A stretch of DNA of 64,000 bases. Source: Fasciolopsis buskii (Eukaryota > Platyhelminthes > Trematoda > Plagiorchiida > Fasciolidae). The stretch spans positions 54,985 through 118,984 of the forward strand of contig LUCM01004341.1 of assembly GCA_008360955.1 (NCBI GenBank), given 5' to 3'. A program made the position numbers and the translations under genes. Of this stretch, positions 42,001 through 54,000 are shown in pieces; the stretch's first letter is position 1, and every line of letters begins with the position of its first letter. A model generated the notes under the pieces. It made no database searches. It was not told the DNA's origin and was given only the letters and a program-made list of their open reading frames with translations.

Positions 42001-45000
42001 ACCGCCTTTCCAACTTCACCTTCCATGTACGGACATTCAGCCATCCGGCAAGCCTTGGGAGGCCCTACCCGGTATTAGAGATCATCAATTTGGTCTACCT
42101 ATGAGCACATCTAGGTTTTGTATCCCGGCCTTTCAACTCGAAAGCATGCTTATCGTCAGTGCGCCTCCACCTCTCCTCTAGACCAATTAAAATTAGGTAG
42201 TTAATTTTGTCTGCATAACGTCCTCAGTCACATACGGTAGCCTAACCAACAGCACTTATGAGCGATTTGGTTTATCTTGTCGGTCTGTGACTGTCTAGCA
42301 TAGTTGCCCAAATTTTTCTTAAATAGGTAGCGGTAAACGGTTGTTGGACGCTATTCCCTTTAGATTTTGTCGTTTTTATCCGAATTTTATAGTTTCCTAA
42401 TATGGTAAAATCAAGTAACCAATGCGTCAGATTAAGCAAGCATATGCTTTGTAGAGTTTTTGAAATGTTTCTGAAAACTTTATGGTACAGAAGCCAAAAT
42501 CAACGGCTTATTAAATACAAAGAAACCAAGACAACACTTCACAAGTGTTTCATCCCCGTTTTTAGGCATTAGCAGTGCTTATTTGCTGAGTCCAAACTGA
42601 GAATCTAACCCGGGACGAACGACCGAGCCAAAATTATTAAACATTACAGTGACTTAGTTGTTTCTGCTCGGTTTACCGAACAACGACATCATGCGGTTTA
42701 GCCCACTAATCCGTCAGTGGGTTATGCGTCCCCACGGACCTGTTCGCAATAGGTATAGGACCTCGAAATGATGGCAAGCTTCTCTGCAGGATGTAAACAC
42801 GATACAAACTCCCTTATTGGTGGGCATGTACACCATTCGACAACTGAAACTGGATTTAAGGAGAACGAAAGGGTATCTGGAACAATCAGTTTGCGCGTCA
42901 ACAGATCCTCTGTCATAAACACCGGATATCAACGATGTTTGTTCTCATACGTTTTTCTTTTGTAGCTGTTTGCTCATCAGCAAATTCAATCAGGCATCAG
43001 AATAATTATTTGCTCAATAAATGTCCGCTGATTTATCTGTCATTCATTCGTACTATGAAATATCAATTCAAAAGAAAGTATTATATGAAAGGGCGTATTT
43101 CTACCCTAGACTTTTGCCTGAGCACAAATCATTGCTTACGACGTAGACATATACCGCTCCAATGGTGGAACAACCTTTAAGCAGAACATGAGATACTACA
43201 AGCAGTTTCAGTAGTTCACCAAAGACCGACAATCAACCTAGTAATTCTGGGCCGTGACAAAATGTTTTATACACGAATACACAAAATCAATACTGGTTTT
43301 GGCTTCAGTTTGCACACAGTAAATATGTACTGATGACCGTGGTACACTAGTTAGGGGAATCATCCGTTTTCACACTAAGTTGAGCAATGATGCTTGATCA
43401 TGGATCAAATTCTGATCATGTTAACTTGAACTCTGTTTACTCTATCCCAACGTAGTCGCCTCCGTCGGTCACGCAGCGCAATACGACAATTCAAATGGTT
43501 TCACTCACCAAATTGTGTTACAAATTCATATCAATAGTGCAATGCTGATTCATTATTCCCGATAAAATGTGAATGATTAACAGTGACTATGATGGTTTTG
43601 TTGGGTTGGCGAATTGTGAAGCTTTGGGTAAATTGATGCTAAAATTTATTTAATGACAAGTTTGTATTGTGACAGTTATAAGAACCATGAACATGATCAG
43701 ACAAACGACAAGCCTGTTATGTTTTCTCGCATTTGACAATTGTACCCCTCATTCCTGTGCTTGTGGCTTATGATTTGCAAAGTAGTCCAAGCCAATAATT
43801 CTTGAATAAATCGATTGTACACAGTTAAGAACTCGCAAACCAACCACAGCTGTGCATTTAGGCATAAAAAAACAGTTCTTATATTTGTATGCTTATTGCT
43901 TGTTAGTTTGCGCATCACCTTTTTGCAGGTAGCATTTCTGGCTGTTTACGGAGTAAAAAACACGTTTTTTTTGCAGTGACCTGGGTTACCGTGGCTAACT
44001 CGTGTTTTGTGCACGTGCTATTATCAGTTTCTACCGCTCGAGAAACTGGACTCTTCTGCACGCACGCGGTTAGCGAGGATGTTTATCCTGAAACTCACCG
44101 ACAGCCATTTTCACTGTTAACCCGTTACAATCACTATAAGCGGATGCTTAAGTTTGGTGCACATAGTTTGCGAAACCAAAGGATGAAAATGCCTGATCAT
44201 CGAAAAGATATCCGCCACGTTTAATCTTAAACCACTTGGTAGGGTTTTTCCTGTGACTGGCCATTTCCGTGGGATACAGTCACAAGTCCCAAAAATTTCG
44301 AAAAAGATATACTTATTTCCGTCATCCGCCACTGATTATTTGGACGTTGAAATTTCAGCATTTCACACAAACGTCTGTCCTCGGGATCTCTGCACACAGA
44401 GAAATTAGTGCAAGAGACAGCTGGCTTTTGGTCGGCCATACATGCCAGCGCTTCTAGTTTCTTAGTGATCCATAGTTCCACCATGCATTTTCACCACCCG
44501 GATGCCCAAGCTGATGAAGGTAGTTGCCTCAGAGTCCCCCATCAATACCGCTGGTTAAAACAAATGATCACTAAGATAACAAACGAAACGATCACAAAGT
44601 ATTGGGAGCTGGCAAAGTCTCGTCCAGTATTTACGTCATCTGATCAGCAATGACCGGGGCTTCGTGGATTTTTAAGTTGAGTCTGTGCCTGAAAAATACA
44701 CTTTATGTTTTGCTTCCTACATCGTGATACCTTGAAGGGATACAAGATTCTACGGTCTTTTAAAGCGGCGAGCCACACCAGTCACGTCACAGTGACACAA
44801 ACCGAATTTCTTAATGATTTATGACTTGATAGCCTGGAAAGCGAAAAACCTCATATCCTCGACAGCGCATTTGCATGACTACATCCGACCGTACCCAGGG
44901 AGGACCACCATTATAAGAGTCACCCCGATCGGTATGTTCAAGCTGTACAGAGTAGCATGTAACTCTTCGCGCGCACTAAAGAGCTCGACTGAAAGCTATG

Positions 45001-48000
45001 GAGATAGCAATGGATCAACTGTAGGCAAATAAATGCATAATGAAGCAGGAAAAATTCCAGCATCCGTGAAACTTGTACACGTAGGTACAACGAATGGCTT
45101 AACTGGTTTTTGGTTACTTAGTGTACTACGAAAATGGAATGTTTGCCATTGAATTTTCGGTTGTTTATTTGTTAACAGTGCCGGTAAGTTGAGTTTGTGG
45201 CCCCAGTAGCATAGCACTAACGAGGTCAGCTCAGCTGGTAATGAAAAGTTTGAAATGAAATTGCCCAGCTCGGCGGACAAACCAATAACATATATATATA
45301 CATCCACGTTTGACAACGCTTCCTAGTTTGGATCGAAACGTCACAATAAACATTATAACCCGGTGTACGCCTTCTGACCTCTAATATATATACATACATA
45401 TAGTATAACTACGCACAACTTTCCACCTGTTATGCATTCCCACAATGTTTGCCCCTGGGCTTGGGCTACTGGATATTAAAATATGAATATGTTTAAGCTT
45501 TCACGTGTAAAGATTCCAAGGTGGAGCTCCTTCGGAAACCCAAATTCACTTTTATTGGTTTGTTTGGTTTGCAAAGGACTTTTGTGCTGTGCTCATACCT
45601 TTCCGGATTTTTCGTTCCAAATATTTGGCAGGTTGTGTTAATGGCATACGCGGGTTTGTGAATTACCTGCTTTCTGAGAGCAACGATAATTACGCTAAAA
45701 ACAGTGAGTCATTTAACTTGCACATTAGTAGTTAACTTGTCATGTAATTACCTATGATATATCAGTACCTGCGGTTTTCATCATGGAGGTTGCGGCTGGT
45801 TCTACGCTCTCGGAGGCCGGAGCGAGGGCTAGTCAAACCTGGAACGTTGTGTTTCAAAGATCACAACAAACTGAGCGCAAGAGCACTGTCACCACCGGAC
45901 GACGACCTAGGCTGAAATCGCACAGGAAAGAGTGTGTGAAATGTGTATGGGAAAAACTTTTGGAATGAACCACATCTAGCGTTGCTGACAGCCCAGATAT
46001 ATTTATCGGTGATTACTGTCCAGTTAACTTGAAATAAAATGTGCGACCTTTTTCTCCGAGCCAACTTGATCCAGTGCTTGAAATCAGATGAAAATGTTTG
46101 TGCTATATTTTGGTCCAACAAAAGTCAGCAAAATCTAAAACGGTATAGTGGCTTTGTACAAAAGGTGGTGAATGATATTTTAATCTTGATCTTGAGCTGT
46201 TACAACAGTTTTGTGAGGAGTTTATGGAAACCCGAGTCGCTGCACTCTCAAAAACGTGAGTGAAGCAACGAAAAACGGCCGTCTATCTAGAATCAGGAAC
46301 AGGAGTTATGGTCTCTCTGGATGCAGCTACTTGTCGCGCATCATTCGGGAACTAGTGAAACAGAGAGTTAATCAGATTCGAGTGGTTCACTTGCTCCACT
46401 GTGATGACTTCAGTCTATCGGGACATGAAGGTGAACGAATTCAGTCACCACGCAAAAAGCTCCTGGTCATTCAATGGGCTTGATGGTGGCTGAGTTATGA
46501 CTATCCGTTATAATGTACGAACTTCATAGTTTGTTCCAGTAGGTTATGCTTTTGATGAATTCCTTGATATCCATTGACTGCTTACTTTGGTTAACCATAG
46601 CGGAGTATGTACCGCAACAGAGGTGACCAGAAGTCTGCAATGGAGCAAACGTCTATCGTTTAGGTGTATCTATGAATACCACTGTTTGCTCATTCGGGCT
46701 TCGAATTCTTTTTACACTGATTTTTGCTCCAACCGCTAAGACTGCCATTTGTTAATCCCAAATAACTTTATCGGCATTAAATCTGATTGTTCCTATAATT
46801 AAGATCAGCATCTTAGGAACAAGGACCAGTTAATTTCCTGTGGCTGATGTGGACAAATTGGATACAAAGTCGAAAATTGATAGACAAATTAATGTCCGAT
46901 TTTCACGGTCTTACCATCGAAAAGGTATCTGGTGGACGGAAGAAGTTTACATGTTGATCAAACATTTCCGTCCATGAATATGTCGCTTAAAACAGGAAAA
47001 GACCAGATGAGCGGCAAGGCACTCAAATAGATGAAGATTCTTTTAAATAAGCCCATGAGAATTTGGCTAACGAGCTGAGACTTACGGAAGGCCAGTTTGG
47101 GATAACGGCGGTACCACCACCGGAAAACCGAGCTTTTTAGACTCGGCAAGTGCACATTTATACGTGCCCGTTATATTGTTTGGTTTGACGGTACCACGAA
47201 AAGAGAGGTTCAGAGGAAAGTTCACTGAGCAAGTAGTAAAAACTGATCTTGAGTAGAAAACACCACAGCATAATTTGTTGCACATTGCTAATGAGCTAGC
47301 GAACCGATTCCACCGTTTTCCGTTATTTGTATGGTTTGGTTTCCCATTGTGTACTTTAGTAAATAGGTTTCCGCAAAAGTTATCTTAGTTGCCAGCATAT
47401 TAGAAAAAAATCATGTGCTTATACTTTCTGTGGGCAGGAACGTATAAGCTGCACATCAGTTGCTCTTTACAGGGCAGAATTAAGCTCCGACAAAAGCACT
47501 CAATTCTCGTTACCCGTACCGGTAGCTCCGGAAAACGAGTAAAACCTACATGCAAAATGCCTTTTCAATGGATCGGTAATTCTAATAACTTTCCGTTAAA
47601 ACCGAGGACATTTACTGTGAGCACACCAATTCTTAATCTTATATTTATTGGTCTAGGTTTCATCCCGGTAGAAAATATCGTCAAGTCTATCCCGCATGAT
47701 GCCGGCAGAGAAGGTCAGTTTACAAGGTTTTCTGTAAGTTTTTTCATTGTTTTATTGCCGTTTCTCCGTATATGCATCCGAGTGTGTTGTGTGAAAAATG
47801 GAATGGACCATCAAAGGAGACGTTTATTGTTTACGCGCACAAGAATTAGCAAACTATCATCAGAAATTTTGCCCAGTCACGCCGTCACGGTGTATCGGAT
47901 GAAATGCGGTTGTTTTTGCGAACTCGAAAAAGCCGGCTGGTTTCTGTCCTTATTTTTTCAAGTGACAAACAAGCTCAGCAAAAACTGAAAAATGTTTCAA

Positions 48001-51000
48001 AACATTTATGCGAACCGGAGATCACCTTGGCTAGCGATATCGTCCGGACTGTTGCTTCGGGTACCAGGAGCAACAATTAGAGTTTTATTTAAAAGATTTT
48101 TTTTATTCTAGAAAACATCTCACTTTAATTGGATTGCATGATGTTTCAGTGTTTACGTGATATTGTGGTTGCTTTCTAGGAAGAAACGTTTCGTGTGTTT
48201 TATCCCTTGAATTTCTAATTATGCAAATGTACATATAAATATGTGCTTCAGTCGGCATGCGGATTTGGTGCCATTGGGTCTGAGCAGAAAAATGCGAATA
48301 TTGCCAAGAAATTAAAAAAGAAAAAGAAACATTTATGTAGAATTCATTGCGTATGTAAATTTTTCCGGATTCTTCTTTCAAATGATCAACTCTCCATCGT
48401 CCTGTAATCAGGAGTAGACCTGACAGGGCGATGATACGACAGTTAAAAGCTTTTCTAGAAAAGAGGTACTCGACATCCTCCGCACCACTAAAATTACCGC
48501 AAGCGTTGGTCCCGACAGTCTGTCTTCAGCTCTTTTGGGGCGTAGTACTGTGCCTCTGACCGATGCACTTACTTCTCTGATTAACTCGTCACTAAGCTCG
48601 TCTTATATCTCTGACTGTAGGAGACTCTTCACTATTATTCCCACCCCAAAATCTACCAGTTCTACTGTTTCGGCAAAACGTTCCCCCTCCATTGCTTTAA
48701 CGTCTTATGGTCTTTAACTGACGGAGCGTGATTTACTTTAGCGCCTGCGTTCTTCTATGCATCCTCCTGATGACCCTTTTCAATTCGCCTATAAGTTTGA
48801 CGGGCCCACTTTGGACGGGGTCGCATCCCTCATTCACCACATTTATAAGTCCTTAAACGCATCACTGAAATCTGTGCGTTGCTCCTTCCTGGACTATTCG
48901 TCGGCATTTGACTCAGTCCCACCGTCTGTTCTACTCCACAAACTGCAAACATCTGGTTGTCCGAGTTCTTTATTAGTATGGCTGTCCAAGTTAATTTATT
49001 AACCGAACCCAGCACACACCAATTGATGGTAAAACTTCGAACTCGTTGATTAACTACTCAGAAGTGCACAAGGGTGCTGTTCTTTCACCGCTTATTCCTT
49101 CTGCTTACATCGACTACTTATCAACCAGCTCATAGTGCCATCTGTAAAAGTATGCTGATGATGTTGTCCCCTCTCAAGCCGTTTCGAACAACGATGATTT
49201 TCAAATTTTTCCAACAACTTATCTTCTGCTTACGATTTCTCTGCACGACCTGGTTTAAATCTCAACACATCAAAATGTTTCGACCCTCTGCTCTCTATCT
49301 TTCGGTTGGCCTACCCATCCGAAACATCTTCCATCAACTCAAAAGCTCTTATCAGGGTTGATTCCATGGGAAATCTAGGAGTTACTGTTGATAAAAATCC
49401 GAACAGGACTTCTCACGTTACTTTCTGTGCAAAGAATCTCCGACGGTTGTCATTTCATGTCAGGAAGCTTCGGCACTGCGAGGTGAAAAAGCACCACCTC
49501 CCGATTTGTATATCAGTGTTTTTCCAATCCTTCTTTACTGTTCTCCTGTTATTTTTCCAGGTTTACTCAAAAAACTTTAAACTTATTCGTCGGGCTATCA
49601 ATTACTAGCCGTGTGTCCTTCGTACAACTAAATGAATTGTCCCCAAATCTGTGATCAACATTTATCAGCATGTGAGAAATTTGCTCATTAAATTCCTTCT
49701 GATCCCAGACATTCTCCACACAACGATCTTCCGAAGTCCCGCTCTCAAAGTTCGAAACGAGCCGCTGTTCCTTCCATACCCTCCAGAGTCATTATCTATA
49801 GGAACTTCACTGTCCCGTATTTAGCACGCATTTTGACAAATCGTGACCGGGCTTCGGCCGAATTCCTGAGCAACAGATCATGCTGTGTTATGGTTATTCC
49901 TTGAGTTTTTATATTTTTTCACGAAATAATGAGTGTAATTCTGTTTTGTTTGTTTTATTTGTTTATTTTATCTTCGCATTTTTGACTGAAATGCAACATT
50001 AATGATTGCACGCAAAAGTCTAAACAATACGGTACAATCCGATTCCGGCCTATGTTCAAACGTGCAGCAACCTTGTTCCAAACAAGCTAGTGACCAGCTG
50101 GCTTGTTCATACTCCCCTTACAGTAAGTCTTATTTAATCGGTAGAATACAACCAGGAGTAGCAGTTGTAGATAGAAGGGAGGACTCAGAAGTGAGCGTGA
50201 GGGGTAAATCGTAATATACCTCAAAACCGCAGATGTTTTCCGGAGGCCGTTTCTTCTGGTGACCCGGTACCCTAATTCTTTACGGCTAAAGACAAGTATT
50301 GGTGGTCGTCGCGCTATTTGCAAATCAAGGGCTTGCTAGGTGAAATACGGCCCGACCTGGAGTCCGGCTTGGGGTCACAAGTGGAACAAGTACTCGGAAT
50401 GGAGATAGCATGATTTTGACACCATGGACCTGCTTAGTGTAAACAATCTTAGTGCGCAGTAAATCAACAGTTCAGTACTTACTATCACAAAATACAGTTT
50501 TGTACATCCACCACCACGATCTTCTCTCTCTTTATACAACAGTTTGGAATACCATAAGAAGCTATCTGATAACTGATAGACACTTCAAACGAATGACCAA
50601 ATCAAGTAAGTCACAATAATTTGACCGAAATTTAGGCAAATATTGACTATAACTCAAAATATTCATCAATGCGAAAAAACGAAAAACAGTACTAAGCAAT
50701 TCTTCTTGTACATGACCACCTGCTTAGTGGAGCAAAGCTTGAAAAAGATTATTCATACAAGTCCCAATCATTGTGTTCAGGAGTTATAAAAAAAGTTATT
50801 TCAAGAAATGCAAGAAAGTTCGAAACACCGAGGCAACAGCGTAACGGAAAGCTTTTTTCGATTCAACTAGGAAGTATTCTATTCCTCCAAGCAGCATCTC
50901 TGGACTATTAGGAAATCTGAAATATTGCACGCCCCTAATTCAACTGAATAGTAAAGAAATAAGATCGATAATGCCGAATGTTAACAGTTTATATTGCTCT

Positions 51001-54000
51001 TTTAAGCCGCTTACAAAAAAATAATCTGAGACTTATGCAATATTCAGTTATAAATTGGAGTGGACGAGCATGATGGTTAACTACAGTGCAAAAAGATAAC
51101 TGTCATCCTAATGGCAAAAACAGTGTTTGACGGCAGGTTTTTTGCACAAACAGCCAGGTTCCGTAATCTAGTTAGTATTGCTTCAATGAAGGCTAAAATA
51201 TTCCGGTCAGTATTGTGTAAAAGGGGTTTAACCGTGTGCCCAGTTGTTATCAGATATGATGCGACTGACGACCTCGGGTCCCGATCTGAGTAATTATTTA
51301 TTGAGTTCTGTGAAACTGATTTGGCCAACTACCTTTGGATATGTTCTGACATCCGTTTTGAAAGTCTTCTGTCTGTTCAGTCGATGCGAATGTTACCGCA
51401 AAGGCATAGGAACTGGTACACGAGGTGTGAGGCGAAATGTAACATCCGATTAGTAACACGTTGCTTCAGAATGATCCCACGGGCGATTGGGAAGAGGTGC
51501 AGTTCTGCCGCTGGGAATGTGCCATTAATAACTGAACTGAGTTAATGACACACCACTGGGAATATGGTCCCCCTGAAAGTTTTATTTATTGCTTTATAGG
51601 TTGGGTCACTCTTCGGCTTTGTTGACTATGTACGTCAATAAATTTTGCTAGATAACCATTGCGAATGAGTGTTGCACGAATGAGGCTTTCTACTTCCAGG
51701 AAAGTGTTGGCGTGCCAATAATCCTTGCAGGATGATACTGAGTCGTTACCAAGCTGCGTTTGTGTACAGTTGCTGCAAAACTTGCGAATGTCAAGTACTG
51801 GCCACTCCATGCAGCTTCATTTTAGATGGAGCGTTTTGTAGTCCCATTCGTTCGCCTGATGAGTTTGACGTCTACAAAAGTAAAACGACCTTTGGCCTAT
51901 ATTTTGCAAAAAACTGAAAGATTGGGATGAGCAGAATTAAAGTGTTTCATAATATTGACAAACTTTATGAAATCGGTAAAAATATGAATATCGTTAACAA
52001 ATAAGTTTTATAAAACCATTTTGGCAATACAGTCACTTAAACTCTTTGCCGTCATGAGTAAAAACACATCTGCCAATGTTGGGCCGAATGGACTACCAAT
52101 TGCAACATGGTCAATTTGTTTATATGATTCATAATATAATGAGAACTTGCATTTTGTTTACTTCCATAAAACACCGCCTGAAATATTGATATCGTTGTCC
52201 GAACTCTCACTGCTGACTGCAAAAATTGTAGCCGCAATCACTGTTTTGCTTTATTGCGCGGACCGGGTTCATGGTGATGTTCCCGGGATGGAGGAGCTCT
52301 CGGGGTACAGTTATCATTTACTCAACATATGCGGACTAGTTTCGTCGACGTCACTTTTCGGCATACCATTTCGTTCAGAACATGGTGTTGTCCACAGGAT
52401 AGATGAATGGTCAGCATTCGTGTCAGGACAATTGACCTTCAGGAAGGCAGTATTTTCATGAATCGTGTTCAGCAGCAAATACCTTCTCATTGTTTGGATG
52501 TTTGCAGATTTGTTTCTTTTCATCAATGTGAATGTTTAATTTAGCTGTCGAAAACAGATTTCGCTGTCGTCATTAGTGCAATTTACTTTGGTTGTACACG
52601 TTATTTTCATGACAATGTGTGATAAATAAAAAGGAAATAGCGTTATAACCATGCATTGCGTCGATAATATGTGCTGAAGAAATGTGCGCGCGTGAATAGT
52701 GGCTTTCAACGGGATATCAAGACAAACATGATGCTAAACTCGTAATTCATCTGGTTGAGCAGGAGTGGTAAAAATGCATTAGTAAAACAAATCGTTTTCA
52801 TGCATCAGTCCACGTATTTTGGTTTATGCGATTAAAAAGACGCCTCATCCCTCGTAACCATGATATCATTCATATCTTTTTTACTTTTTAGCTTTTGGCC
52901 ATTTTACTTCCTTTATTAATAAAACAACAATTTACATCAATTTTCGGGAAAGGGGCTGCGGCCAGCAGAGGGCTCCCAAGTGGGGAAGTTGACCGGCGGT
53001 GGGAAGATTTGAGCCCGCGACCTTCACGTTTAAACGCCAGGAAATTATTCGTTTGACCATCGCCGGCCAGCACCACGGTGTTGAGGAGTATATATCGCGA
53101 TTGCAAACAACACTGAAACCGTTTTAAATTATCTATTGAATTTTCAGTGTAAAAAACATCAGAAGCAATCAACCTCACTGCCAGTTTACGTTTTAAAACT
53201 ACCTGACAAAATGATGTTTGTTAAGAGTCACTAAAGATGACTAGGACATTAATACCTCCAAACCCGCGCACTTCGTTTAGAAAATCGTCGAGTTTCATAG
53301 AAGACTGGAAGTTTTCAGACATCTATCAACAAACTTGGATTTCAGAGGTGAATTTTTGAGTAGCGCAAGTCACGTGAGCTGCGTTGGTTCAGCTTCACTT
53401 CGTCTCGAACTGCGGCCAAACACTCCAAATGATGGCAATTCACACGGGTGAAAAACAAGTGATCACCTCCAGTCATTCGACCATAGAGCTCTGCCAGTGA
53501 TGATTTGGTCTAGATGCCTTACAAATAAACACTAAAACAATATCCCGTTGTCAAAACCTCCATGCCTTTCTCAGTTCAACAGTCTGGAGTTTGAGCTTTT
53601 TGATAAGACCTTTTCGTTCATTTCCTTGCATCACCGATTGCCATGCCATTGTGAGTAACACGTGTTGAAGGTCTTGTACCATGCAACCCGGCCACAAGGC
53701 AGACACATAGTAGGGGTGAACTGCGACGCCCATTTGATTGCGTTATACATTCACAGCGTTCTAGACAAACTTTTCCTGTCACTTCTCGTGAGCATTTCTT
53801 CTTGTGGTGGTGGTAGAATGTGAAGTGCTGGCTTTATTCTACGAAAAAAAATATGTGTAATAAGCATATTTTCGTTCGGTTTGACAATAATTAATTTATT
53901 CGCAGTATTGTAAGTTGATGGTGGTGTAAGGACGACCAAATAATAAAGATGTCCACTTAGTGATGAATTGCAAGAATTTTCGAGTTATCAAAACTGTGGA

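Noticed and set aside
45179..45183. Five-base interval between TTGTTAACAG and GTAAGT
   Set aside because: The sites are good, but the length is not a multiple of 3 and no frame can be tested.
46209..46255. 47-base exon-like interval with acceptor TTACAACAG and donor GTGAGT
   Set aside because: The coding-like reading goes from phase 0 to phase 2, so it does not fit the gene model; it is worth a look if another transcript exists here.
47719..47733. 15-nt in-phase segment Y-K-V-F
   Set aside because: The acceptor GAAGGTCAG has no pyrimidine tract, and it lies inside an open frame without other splice signals.
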